Part shown: positions 49,132 to 57,231 of the stretch, piece after piece
Numbering within the stretch: the stretch's first letter is position 1
How the letters are laid out: each line of letters starts with the position of its first letter
DNA from: an uncultured Lachnospiraceae bacterium
GTDB lineage: Bacteria; Bacillota; Clostridia; Lachnospirales; Lachnospiraceae
Assembly (NCBI GenBank): GCA_910585295.1
Contig: CAJUDE010000037.1
Coordinates: 84,846 to 148,845, forward strand
DNA: 64,000 bases
Direction: 5' to 3'
Notes under the pieces: model-generated
Database searches by the model: none
The model's input: only the letters and a program-made list of their open reading frames with translations
What the model was told of the DNA's origin: nothing
Position numbers and translations under genes: made by a program

Positions 49132-49815
49132 TTACCTCTCCATACGGTACCCAAGCCCCCGGATTGTCTTAATATAAGCCCCGCTGTCCTTAGATAGCTT
49201 TGCGCGCAGGCGGCTGATGCATACCATAATATTGTTGTCTGCAATGGCGTATTCCTCACCCCACACATTTTCATAGACTTGCTGCTTCGTGAACACTTTC
49301 CCAGGATGCTCCATAAACAGCCGCAGCAGCTTATACTCCACTGAGGTCAGGTCAATCGGCTGGCCATTTTTGTACACCAGGCAGGATTCCATATCAAGGC
49401 GTAAGTCCTTCACCTGTAACTGCTTTAGCTCCCGGCTTTTCGCCCCTAGGGAATAAAACCTTCGGATATTGGAGTTAATGCGGGCCATTGCCTCCATAGG
49501 GTTGAAAGGCTTTGCCAGATAGTCGTCCGCGCCCAGGTCAAGCCCCAAAATTTTGTCCGCGTCCTGGCTCTTGGCAGACAGGACCATCACTGGGATATTG
49601 CTGCCCTCCCGTATCCGTTTCAAAACCTGGTACCCATCCATCTTTGGCATCATAATGTCAAGAAGCGCCAGGTCAACCTCTTCTTTTTCCAGGATGGAAA
49701 CGGCAGCGCGCCCGTCTTCCGCTTCCAAAACCTGGTACCCGTCTTTCTCAAGGTAAAGGCGCAGAAGGTCCCTAATCTCTTTCTCATCGTCTGCAATTAA
49801 AACCGTGTATGCCAT
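49132..49815 (-). CDS. OmpR-family response regulator
   Basis: A 227-residue response regulator. The receiver has acidic DD near residue 9, phospho-acceptor Asp53 in LALLDIMMPKMDGY and Lys in YLAKPFNP. The winged-helix output domain (about residues 130-227, SVEYKLLRLFMEHPGKVFTKQQ, AIADNNIMVCISRLRAKL, IRGLGYRME) is OmpR/PhoB type. ATG 49815 follows AGGAGG; the long open frame upstream belongs to DUF975 sequence. Confidence 0.95.
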   Translation of the reverse strand: MAYTVLIADDEKEIRDLLRLYLEKDGYQVLEAEDGRAAVSILEKEEVDLALLDIMMPKMDGYQVLKRIREGSNIPVMVLSAKSQDADKILGLDLGADDYLAKPFNPMEAMARINSNIRRFYSLGAKSRELKQLQVKDLRLDMESCLVYKNGQPIDLTSVEYKLLRLFMEHPGKVFTKQQVYENVWGEEYAIADNNIMVCISRLRAKLSKDSGAYIKTIRGLGYRMER

Positions 49816-49826
49816 AATTTCCTCCT

Positions 49827-50615
49827 TTACAAAAAGCGGTATGGGGCGTCTCCCTTCCCCTGCTGCCCTTTCAAGGCAAGGTAAAGGGCGGCGTTTGTCT
49901 GGCTCACGTAAGGGTTCAGGTACAAGGCCCCAAGTATGCCTAACGTCAAGCCACTTAAAATATACCATCCAAAGAAGGATAAATCCAGTACAAATGCCTT
50001 CCATTTGTTCCCATGCATCATGGCCTTGCTCAAGGCAAATGCCTCCTCTTGCCCAAGGTCAGGGCGTTCCCCCAGGATATATGGGACCATTTGGTATTCG
50101 TATGACTTCACAATCCCTGGGACGACCAGCAAAAGGGCCCATAAGAAAATGTGCAATTTGCGGAAAAACTCCACTTTCACGCAATTTTTATAATGGTTGT
50201 CAAAGGCAAAGCAAAGCTCTTTTGCCTTCGCCTGCCCTTCCATGTTTTTGGTGAAAAAACGGGAAACGCCAATTTCTAACGGGTTCAGCACAAAGATTTT
50301 TAAAGGGAGGGCTATCAGGAGCAGGGCCAGAAAAATGGCGGCCGCAATGATAAATACCACAATGGCAAACATAACCACGCCGTCTTCTATCACAACGTCT
50401 GGGCTATTGGCGTCCGCAACGCCCCCACCCTCCACTTTTTTGCCGTCCTTAGAAATGCCTGCATCCGCAACCCCGCTGATTGCCCCGCCTGCCGTGCTGA
50501 ACACACCGCCGCCGCCACACAGCACGGTAAATGCCAACGCCGCTAATACTGCCCTCCAGCGGTTCATGCTGACCCGCATCTTTGCATTCTCCTTCAATTC
50601 TTTCCTTGACCACAT
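49827..50615 (-). CDS. DUF975 family membrane protein
   Basis: A 262-residue DUF975 protein: MWSRKELKENAKMRV start, a Gly/Ala-rich hydrophobic segment (about residues 22-48), then further membrane segments with PGIVKSYEYQMVPYIL and YLNPYVSQTNAALYLAL, the family's conserved ends. A low-complexity Asp/Gly/Val insert (GGVADANSPDVV) lies between the first two segments. First gene of the operon with the response regulator and kinase, so it may be its target or a sensory accessory. Confidence 0.88.
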   Translation of the reverse strand: MWSRKELKENAKMRVSMNRWRAVLAALAFTVLCGGGGVFSTAGGAISGVADAGISKDGKKVEGGGVADANSPDVVIEDGVVMFAIVVFIIAAAIFLALLLIALPLKIFVLNPLEIGVSRFFTKNMEGQAKAKELCFAFDNHYKNCVKVEFFRKLHIFLWALLLVVPGIVKSYEYQMVPYILGERPDLGQEEAFALSKAMMHGNKWKAFVLDLSFFGWYILSGLTLGILGALYLNPYVSQTNAALYLALKGQQGKGDAPYRFL

Positions 50616-50694
50616 GCATATCTCCTCCTATTCCTAATATGGTTCTTCCTTGCTTTTATCATATGCCCTAAGCCTTAAAGGAAAGATCCCTTTT

Positions 50695-50713
50695 CCTTAC
50701 AATAACCTTACAA
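50695..50713. promoter_or_regulatory. Tandem direct repeat, probable response-regulator site
   Basis: CCTTACAA occurs twice (50695-50702, 50706-50713), an exact 8-bp direct repeat with 11-bp period. This is the helical-turn spacing of OmpR-family half-sites. It lies 80-98 bases upstream of DUF975 and about 80 bases before the divergent CLC gene, so either could be controlled. Confidence 0.55.
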
Positions 50714-50790
50714 ATCGCCCTTGCCATTTATTGTGGCGGATGGTAAGATCAAGTTAAAAATTCAGGCGTGCCAGAGTTAGGGGGCTGTTT

Positions 50791-52053
50791 ATGATAAGAA
50801 AAGAATTGGGGCATTATGTCCGCCATTTTGCCAAACGTTTCGTGATTTTCCTGAGATGGCTGGCATTTTCCATAATGAGCGGCGTCCTGGTAGGCGGTGT
50901 CGGGGCGTTTTTCCATTACTGTATTGTCTATGCCACAGAGGCAAGGGCTTCCTTCCCCTGGCTGGTATTCTTGCTGCCAGGCGCAGGGCTATTGATTGTC
51001 GGGGCTTACCATGTGACGCATGATGAGAAGGACTCTGGCACAAACCTGGTGCTGTCCGCCATCCATTCCGGGGAGCATATCCCGTTGAAAATGGCGCCGT
51101 TGATTTTCGCATCGACTGTGATGACGCATCTGTTCGGCGGCTCCGCCGGGCGGGAAGGGGCCGCGCTGCAGCTTGGGGGCAGCATCGGCAATTCCTTAGG
51201 GCGCTTCCTAAAATTTGATGAGAAGGACCAGCATATTATGATTATGTGCGGGATGAGCGCGGCGTTCTCCGCGCTGTTCGGCACCCCGCTGTCCGCCGCC
51301 ATTTTCTCCATGGAGGTGGTCAGCGTTGGGATTATGCACTATGCGGCGCTGGTGCCTTGCGTGGTCTCCTCTTTAGTGGCGCAGGGGGTTGCAGGGGCGT
51401 GCCATATCCTCCCAGAGCGGTTCCCTCTTGGGCATGTGCCGGACTTCACCCTCTCCTCTGGGGTGCTGGTCGCCATCCTCGCCATCCTCTGCGCAATTGT
51501 AAGCACGCTGTTTTGCATTATGCTCCATATGGGGGAAGCCCTTTATAAAAAATATTTCCCCAACCCGTATATGCGGATATTTGCAGGCGGCGTTATCGTC
51601 GTGCTGTTGACTTTGCTGGTAGGGAACCAGGATTATAATGGCGCGGGCATGCCAGCCATCGCCCAGTGCTTTGAAAATGATTACAAGCCCTATGGATTTG
51701 TGCTGAAAGCTGTTTTCACCACAGCCACATTGGGCGCTGGGTATAAAGGCGGGGAAATTGTGCCGTCCTTCTTTGTCGGCGCGTCTTTTGGCTGCCTGTT
51801 CGGGAACCTTTCTGGGTTCTCGCCGCAGCTTTGCGCCGCGGCTGGCATGGGGGCGGTGTTCTGCGGCGTCACCAACTGCCCCATCACCTCCCTGTTTATC
51901 TGCTTCGAGCTGTTTGGGTTTGAAGGGATGCCTTATTTCCTGCTGTCTGTGGCATTGGGGTACATGCTTTCTGGCTATTATGGGCTGTACCACAGCCAGA
52001 AGATTATGTATTCCAAATATAAAACAGAATTTATCAACCGAAAGACGCGGTAA
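50791..52053 (+). CDS. CLC-family anion channel/antiporter
   Basis: A 420-residue CLC protein with roughly a dozen hydrophobic helices. The gating Glu122 is in GREGAALQLGG. The first anion-site motif reads DSGTNLV (residues 81-87) in place of the usual GSGIP, and the GxFxP-type motif is GAGYKGGEIVPSFF. The GTNLV form is close to what I recall for fluoride-exporting CLC-F proteins of Firmicutes, but this is uncertain. The gene looks visibly richer in G and C than its AT-richer neighbours. It ends one base from the asparaginase stop. Confidence 0.85.
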   Translation: MIRKELGHYVRHFAKRFVIFLRWLAFSIMSGVLVGGVGAFFHYCIVYATEARASFPWLVFLLPGAGLLIVGAYHVTHDEKDSGTNLVLSAIHSGEHIPLKMAPLIFASTVMTHLFGGSAGREGAALQLGGSIGNSLGRFLKFDEKDQHIMIMCGMSAAFSALFGTPLSAAIFSMEVVSVGIMHYAALVPCVVSSLVAQGVAGACHILPERFPLGHVPDFTLSSGVLVAILAILCAIVSTLFCIMLHMGEALYKKYFPNPYMRIFAGGVIVVLLTLLVGNQDYNGAGMPAIAQCFENDYKPYGFVLKAVFTTATLGAGYKGGEIVPSFFVGASFGCLFGNLSGFSPQLCAAAGMGAVFCGVTNCPITSLFICFELFGFEGMPYFLLSVALGYMLSGYYGLYHSQKIMYSKYKTEFINRKTR

Positions 52054-53067
52054 CTAGTTTAAGGGGGACGCTTCAAAGATTAAATCATAATTTATCTTTT
52101 TGTAAAATAGCTGCTCCATTGATTGCTTGGAGTGTCCCTCAAGCCCCAGCATCCACATAGTTTTTGCAATCACCGCTTCTAATGTCATGTCGTAAGATTC
52201 CAGGAACCTGCACTCCTCCTTAATCTTGTTGCCCACTTCATAGACTGTCATGTCGCTGCCCTCATGGGCCACCTGGGTTGCCATAATGATTATTTTCTCA
52301 GGGTAAGACTCGTACAGCCCATAGAACACGTCTGAGACGGAAGCTGGGATGCCGCCTACCCCAAAGCTTTCCACAATAATGGCGTCGTACTGCTCAAACA
52401 GGAAACGCAGCCCTTTCGGGGAGATCCCTGGGACCAGCTTCATCAAGAATATATTGCCATTCATCTCTTCATAAAACGTGACTGGCCCTTCATAGGGGAC
52501 GGAGGGGATATAGCGCATAATCCTGGCATCCTGTATTGTGGCAAGGAAGGGGAAGTCTATGCTGTCAAACGCGTTATAGCTTTTGGAGCGTATTTTCTTC
52601 GCCCTGGTCCCTGCAATCACCTTTCCCCCAAACACAATCTGGACTCCCTGGGACTTGTCGTCCGCCGCATAGCGGAAGCTGTCTAGCAGGTTGGTCTTGG
52701 CATCTGTGATTTCCAGGTCAATGGATTTCTGCGCACCGGTAATGACAATTGGCTTGCTGGAATTTTGCACCATGTAGGACAGCGCCGCCGCAGTATATGC
52801 CATAGTGTCTGTCCCATGCGCCACCACAAACCCGTCATATTCCCCATAACGCTCCCGGATTGCCCGCACCATCAATTTCCAGTGGCGCGGCTCCATGTTG
52901 GTGCTGTCAATGTTGCAAATCTGGATAGCGGCAGGGCTGCAGAACTGATACACGTCCGGGATATAAGATAAAATTTCTTCTGCGCAAATCAACGGGGCAA
53001 GCCCATGTTCTGATTTTTGGGACGCGATGGTCCCGCCTGTCGCAATCAGCAAAATATTTTTTTTCAT
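52054..53067 (-). CDS. ansA: L-asparaginase, type I
   Basis: A 337-residue asparaginase converting asparagine to aspartate and ammonia. Catalytic signatures are IATGGTIASQ near the N-terminus and VAHGTDTMAYTAAALSY (Thr and Asp). No signal peptide, so it is cytosolic, as type I enzymes are. The C-terminal region (GVGGIPASVSDV, ATQVAHEGSDMTVYEVG) contains the allosteric/oligomer segment. Its stop abuts the CLC stop. The promoter is at 53127-53155. Confidence 0.95.
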   Translation of the reverse strand: MKKNILLIATGGTIASQKSEHGLAPLICAEEILSYIPDVYQFCSPAAIQICNIDSTNMEPRHWKLMVRAIRERYGEYDGFVVAHGTDTMAYTAAALSYMVQNSSKPIVITGAQKSIDLEITDAKTNLLDSFRYAADDKSQGVQIVFGGKVIAGTRAKKIRSKSYNAFDSIDFPFLATIQDARIMRYIPSVPYEGPVTFYEEMNGNIFLMKLVPGISPKGLRFLFEQYDAIIVESFGVGGIPASVSDVFYGLYESYPEKIIIMATQVAHEGSDMTVYEVGNKIKEECRFLESYDMTLEAVIAKTMWMLGLEGHSKQSMEQLFYKKINYDLIFEASPLN

Positions 53068-53126
53068 AGTCGGGTTCCTTTCTTCTGTTCTTAGGTTGCA
53101 TGTTAGGCCATGCCCTGGCCCCTCCC

Positions 53127-53155
53127 ATCATAATAAATTATCTTCTGAAAAACAA
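53127..53155 (-). promoter_or_regulatory. Probable promoter of ansA
   Basis: Minus strand: -35 TTGTTT (53155-53150), 17-bp spacer, -10 TATGAT (53132-53127), with a leader of about 55 bases. Confidence 0.55.
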
Positions 53156-53237
53156 TCTCTTATTTACATTTACATGGAATCGTTTATTTTTCACCAAAAG
53201 AACTGCAGAAATTGTTTATTATTGGCAAAAATATGTA

Positions 53238-53279
53238 TTGTATTTTTTTGAGTACAGGGTTATAATTCCTAAGAATTAT
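53238..53279 (+). promoter_or_regulatory. Promoter and palindrome before the CPA2 antiporter
   Basis: -35 TTGTAT (53238-53243), 17-bp spacer, -10 TATAAT (53261-53266). A palindrome, ATAATTC-ctaa-GAATTAT (53262-53279), overlaps the -10 and the start point and may be a repressor site. Confidence 0.6.
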
Positions 53280-53302
53280 TTATGCGGGATGGAGGAATAT
53301 TT

Positions 53303-54487
53303 ATGAACTATGATTACCTGTTGTATTTAGCGGTGATTTTAATTAGCACAAAGTTATTGGGGCTGGTCACAAGGAAAGCCAATATGCCCCAGGTGGTTGG
53401 CGCATTGATTGCCGGGCTGGTCCTAGGGCCCGCATGCCTGAACTTAGTGCATGGCAGCACTTTTTTAAACCAGATATCAGAAATTGGCGTGATTGTCTTA
53501 ATGTTTATGGCAGGGGTTGAGACAGACACTGAGGAGCTGAAACGCTCTGGCGTGGCCTCCTTTGTGATTGCCTTAATGGGCGTGCTGGTCCCCTTGGCTG
53601 GCGGGTTCGGGGTGGCCTATGCATGCCATGTGTCTTCCACAGACCTTCCTGCCAGTGAGCTGCTTCAAAATATATTTATCGGCATTATCTTAACTGCGAC
53701 GTCTGTAAGCATTACTGTAGAGACATTAAAGGAGATGGGCAAAGTTTCCACCAAGGCGGGGACAGCGATCCTTGGCGCCGCGATTATAGACGATATCCTT
53801 GGGATTATCGCCCTTACAGTGGTCACTAGCATGGCTGACCCAAGCACCAACATCCTGGTTGTGCTTTTGAAGATTGCCGGGTTCTTTGTGTTCGCCATTA
53901 TCTTTGGGATCATGTTCGGATTTATTATACAAAAATGGGTTTCCGTGGACCCAAAGCCTAACAGGCGCCATGTTATTTTAACCTTTGCGTTCTGCCTGAT
54001 TATGTCCTTCTGCGCGGAGCATTTCTTTGGCGTTGCGGACATCACGGGCGCTTATGTGGCAGGGCTTGTATTAAGCCACAGCACAAAACGCGAAGTCATC
54101 TACCGGGAATTTGACACCGTGTCCTATTTGCTGGTGGCTCCGGTGTTCTTTGCAAGCATTGGCTTGAAGGTCGAGTTAAGCTCAATGTCTGGGAACCTGC
54201 TGTTATTTACTGGGCTGCTGTTGGTGGTCGCCATCCTTACCAAAATTATTGGCTGCGGGCTTGGGGCAAAGGCCATGAAATACTCTTCTAAGGAGTCCAT
54301 CCAAATCGGGATTGGGATGATCTCCCGTGGGGAGGTCGCGCTGATTGTGGCGAACAAGGGGGAAGCCCTTGGGCTGATTGCAGATTCTTTATACGCGCCC
54401 ATTGTCGTGACAGTCGTAATCACCACAATCATTACCCCTATTTTTCTGAAACTTGCATTTAAGGACAAAAAATTGGCAAAAGCCTAA
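53303..54487 (+). CDS. Cation:proton antiporter, CPA2 family (Kef/NapA-like)
   Basis: A 394-residue membrane protein with about 12 hydrophobic helices. The LVTRKANMPQVVGALIAGLVLGP start, EIGVIVLMFMAGVETDTEEL, TSVSITVETLKEM and the ion-binding helix GAAIIDDILGIIAL (paired aspartates) are CPA2 hallmarks. No TrkA-N nucleotide domain follows, so it is the short type. ATG 53303 follows GGAGGAATATTT. It probably exchanges Na or K for protons. Confidence 0.92.
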   Translation: MNYDYLLYLAVILISTKLLGLVTRKANMPQVVGALIAGLVLGPACLNLVHGSTFLNQISEIGVIVLMFMAGVETDTEELKRSGVASFVIALMGVLVPLAGGFGVAYACHVSSTDLPASELLQNIFIGIILTATSVSITVETLKEMGKVSTKAGTAILGAAIIDDILGIIALTVVTSMADPSTNILVVLLKIAGFFVFAIIFGIMFGFIIQKWVSVDPKPNRRHVILTFAFCLIMSFCAEHFFGVADITGAYVAGLVLSHSTKREVIYREFDTVSYLLVAPVFFASIGLKVELSSMSGNLLLFTGLLLVVAILTKIIGCGLGAKAMKYSSKESIQIGIGMISRGEVALIVANKGEALGLIADSLYAPIVVTVVITTIITPIFLKLAFKDKKLAKA

Positions 54488-54546
54488 CGCATGTTTGGGC
54501 TTGGGCATTCTGGCAATGATGGGCATGGGATTATTTTCAAGCAAAA

Positions 54547-54570
54547 CCCCGCAGCGGCAAAGCTGCGGGG
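54547..54570 (-). terminator. Terminator hairpin after the sigma-like gene
   Basis: CCCCGCAGC and GCTGCGGGG form a 9-bp stem with a 6-nt loop, followed on the minus strand by TTTTGCTT, four bases past the stop of the gene at 54574. It resembles the hairpin at 3241-3262. Confidence 0.75.
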
Positions 54571-54573
54571 CGC

Positions 54574-55194
54574 TTAACAGTTCATAAAAGCTGCTTTATG
54601 GAAAGACAGCCCAAAATACTTCCTAAGGAAAAAACGCCGCTTCTTCTCCTTCAATGCAGCCTGTAGCTGCTGGCAGAGGCGCTCTTTTTCCTCTTGGGGC
54701 AGATATTCCTTCTCGTATTCAAAAATATCTGTGTCAATCCGGTTCAGCAATTGGTACATTGTATGGTAAGCCACATCAGGGGTTCCTTTGGGCTGCCCCT
54801 CAAAGGACTCCCCTACGTAAAACCGGTAAAACAATTCCTGCTCCTGTGGGTTCAGGCAGCTAACCATCACTTCTTTCTCTTCTGCAATCTCCTTTTCAAT
54901 CAGCCAGGCAATGGTCGCTTCCTTTTGGTGCGCCCTTAAGAATTCCAGGCAGCGGTACCTTGCCACTGACCCGACCCAATTCGCAAACTCGTTGGTGTGT
55001 TGGAAGTCGCCTATATGGTTCCAAATTGCAGTAATGGTGTCCACCAGGCATTCCTGGTGCAGGTGCGGCAGCGTAAATAAATGCTTTTTAATAATAGACG
55101 CCAGCCGCTCCCCATGTTCCATAATGAAAAATTCCAGCGCCTTTTCATTGTGGAGCCGAAGCTGCGCCACGTAATTTTCTCTGTTTATCTTCAT
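54574..55194 (-). CDS. Sigma-70-like (ECF-type) factor, incomplete or atypical
   Basis: A 206-residue protein. Residues about 15-95 resemble sigma region 2: NEKALEFFIMEHGERLASII, LVDTITAIWNHIGDF, FANWVGSVARYRCLEFLRAH with the Trp/Tyr-rich -10 melting stretch. The C-terminal half (LNPQEQELFYRFYVGESFEG to the end) does not read as a clear region 4 helix-turn-helix, although LNPQEQELFYRFYVG sits where such a domain would start. No anti-sigma gene is beside it. Identity is by motif only. Confidence 0.55.
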   Translation of the reverse strand: MKINRENYVAQLRLHNEKALEFFIMEHGERLASIIKKHLFTLPHLHQECLVDTITAIWNHIGDFQHTNEFANWVGSVARYRCLEFLRAHQKEATIAWLIEKEIAEEKEVMVSCLNPQEQELFYRFYVGESFEGQPKGTPDVAYHTMYQLLNRIDTDIFEYEKEYLPQEEKERLCQQLQAALKEKKRRFFLRKYFGLSFHKAAFMNC

Positions 55195-55369
55195 AAAAAC
55201 ACCTGCCCTTCCAGCCTTACGGAAATATGTTCCCTTTACTATGCATTAATTTTACCATAATTATTTTCAGCATTTCTTCCTTTAATTCTTAATTTTTTCT
55301 TATCTTATAGGATTCAGGCGCCAAAAGGGTGCGATGCACCGGCTCTATCCCATAGATTGGCGGGAAGCC

Positions 55370-56266
55370 TCAATGCTTCCCATATTCCGCAAGGGAAGTT
55401 GGCCCTTCCAGCACATCCCTGCCAATATAGAGCATATTGTCTTCACGTACCTTCATGCTCCACTTTACCAGGGCAATCTTCCCACGCTCCAGTTCCAGCG
55501 CCGTGATGCACCTAGGATGCACGCAGCTCCCATCATTGAAGTAATAGCCATCCCCCGGCTTTGAAAATACAGGCCTGTGGGTATGCCCAGCCACCAACAG
55601 CGTTCCATGCTTATTTGCCCAGGCTGACAGCCGCTTCTCAATCCGTTCTTTCTTCTGGTAGTTCTTTGCCGCGCTCGTTGGGTCGTTGCACCCGGCCAGC
55701 TCCAATGGGCGCCAGAGGTAGCGCACCAAAAACCGGGTAAGCTTCCACAGCGTGTCATTCCAAAGGTCCCCTTGATGCCCATGCACCAGCAGCAGTTCCG
55801 CCCCGCTGCATGCCTCCTGCAGGCGGATAGCCTCATAGACTTTCATATCTGGGAACAGGCTCTTCTCAGGGTCATCTGGATTGCAGTAATAGGACTTGCA
55901 CTGGTTCTTAAAATATTTTTCCTTCTCCTTTTTCCGGTCATGGTTCCCATAGAGCATGTAAAAACGCTGGTTCCTATAAAATTCCCCCATCATCCAGAAT
56001 TGGTTGCTGTGTATCCGCACAATCTCCTGCAGGTTCCGGTTTTCCCATAACTCATCCCCATCCCCAAGTTCAATATAGGTGAAGTTCCTTCTATTATAAT
56101 ATTGCAGCGCGGCAAAAAAGAGGTTTTGGTTTGCCTGGAAATTATCCCCCCATGTCCCAACCCCGCGGTGGCAGTCGCTCATAAGCACAATGCGGCTGCC
56201 CATGCCAATCGGGATGCAAAGGGCTTTCTCGTATGCCTGGTCCAGCCTTCTTGCAGTCCGCCTCAT
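55370..56266 (-). CDS. Metallophosphoesterase (calcineurin-like)
   Basis: A 298-residue metallophosphoesterase. All five metal motifs are visible: MSDCHRG, GDGDELWEN, GNHDRKK, VHGHQGD and AGHTHRPVF. The arrangement is like UDP-2,3-diacylglucosamine hydrolase-type or YfcE-like enzymes but the substrate is unknown. ATG 56266 shares ATGA with the upstream DUF4474 gene and follows GGGAGAAG; a TTG six codons earlier is in frame. The very basic N-terminus (MRRTARRLDQAYEKAL) has no signal peptide. Confidence 0.9.
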   Translation of the reverse strand: MRRTARRLDQAYEKALCIPIGMGSRIVLMSDCHRGVGTWGDNFQANQNLFFAALQYYNRRNFTYIELGDGDELWENRNLQEIVRIHSNQFWMMGEFYRNQRFYMLYGNHDRKKEKEKYFKNQCKSYYCNPDDPEKSLFPDMKVYEAIRLQEACSGAELLLVHGHQGDLWNDTLWKLTRFLVRYLWRPLELAGCNDPTSAAKNYQKKERIEKRLSAWANKHGTLLVAGHTHRPVFSKPGDGYYFNDGSCVHPRCITALELERGKIALVKWSMKVREDNMLYIGRDVLEGPTSLAEYGKH

Positions 56267-57174
56267 TTCTTTTTCTTCTCCCAAGCAAACCGCCCTGTCT
56301 TGGTGATGGCTGCAAAAACCCCTGGATATGCATGCATCAGGTAATAAATTTTATCAAGCGTCTTGGGGAACCCTTTTGTAAGCCTTAGGTACAATTTACA
56401 GTTGTGGCGGTTCTGCCACTGAACCCATTTTCGGAAAAGCTTCCCATGCTGGGCAGGCTGCCTGGTCTTGGGGCGGTATATGCAAAGGGCTGCCTGGTTA
56501 TGCCAGGTTTTCAAGTCATTCGGCTGGTACCCTGCCTGGTAGCAGCCCATAAGGAACGCTTCTAGCATCTCCCTGTCCTTAAATGTAATTGCCGCTTCCA
56601 GCATCAACTCGCCAGGATAGGAAAATTCCCCCAGCACAAAGCCTGTCAGCCACCAATGGTCCTCGACGCGCTGGTACATCATTTTCCCATTTTTATATAG
56701 TTTCATGTTGATGGGAAGCTGGTCTTCCCTCGACGCACATGCATAAAACACATCCTCTGGGTTTTTTTGGCTCCCCCTTCCACGCTCCACATAGACCCCC
56801 ACCTCTGCCCCGGTGGTTATCCCATACTGCCCTTTCCAGAACTCAACCATCCATCTCCTGCCCCCATATTCAAAATAAATTGGCTCGCAGTCTATAATCA
56901 TATTCATAACGGGCGCCATTTCATCATATAGTTTCCCATAGCCGAACTCTTTCTGCCATGCATCTTCCAAGGAATAAAAAATATCTTTGGAAAGGCTGTA
57001 GGCAAACCCAAAGGGTTCCAGGGCATGGTTGACCTCTGCATATTTTTCCTGCTCGCCCCGGATGGCTACCAGATGCTTTGCCTTACTTTTCCGATGCTGC
57101 CAGCAGCAGGCAAGGGCCGCCGCCAAAACGGCAAGGATAGCAATGGCTCCCCATAATAACTCATTAATATTCAA
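56263..57174 (-). CDS. DUF4474 domain protein, membrane-anchored
   Basis: A 303-residue protein with one N-terminal transmembrane helix (about residues 7-26) and a DUF4474-like domain, recognised by FGFAYSLSKDIFYSLEDAWQ, DCEPIYFEYGGRRWMVEFWK and TTGAEVGVYVE. The C-terminal half (CYQAGYQPNDLKTWHNQAAL, KLYLRLTKGFPKTLD) is unrecognised and Lys-rich at the end. It overlaps the phosphoesterase by 4 bases, so the two are very probably made together. Domain function is unknown. Confidence 0.75.
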   Translation of the reverse strand: MNINELLWGAIAILAVLAAALACCWQHRKSKAKHLVAIRGEQEKYAEVNHALEPFGFAYSLSKDIFYSLEDAWQKEFGYGKLYDEMAPVMNMIIDCEPIYFEYGGRRWMVEFWKGQYGITTGAEVGVYVERGRGSQKNPEDVFYACASREDQLPINMKLYKNGKMMYQRVEDHWWLTGFVLGEFSYPGELMLEAAITFKDREMLEAFLMGCYQAGYQPNDLKTWHNQAALCIYRPKTRQPAQHGKLFRKWVQWQNRHNCKLYLRLTKGFPKTLDKIYYLMHAYPGVFAAITKTGRFAWEKKKK

Positions 57175-57231
57175 AACCCTCCAACTCCTTTCTTTTTTAC
57201 TAATATATTCAGAAAAGGTTGGAGAGTTCGT

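Noticed and set aside
50616..50790. Fluoride riboswitch before the CLC gene
   Set aside because: I could not recognise the pseudoknot core of that riboswitch in the 175-bp gap.
55363..55382. Terminator GGGAAGC/GCTTCCC at the phosphoesterase stop
   Set aside because: It overlaps the last codons and has no T-run, so it could be chance; not listed as a feature.
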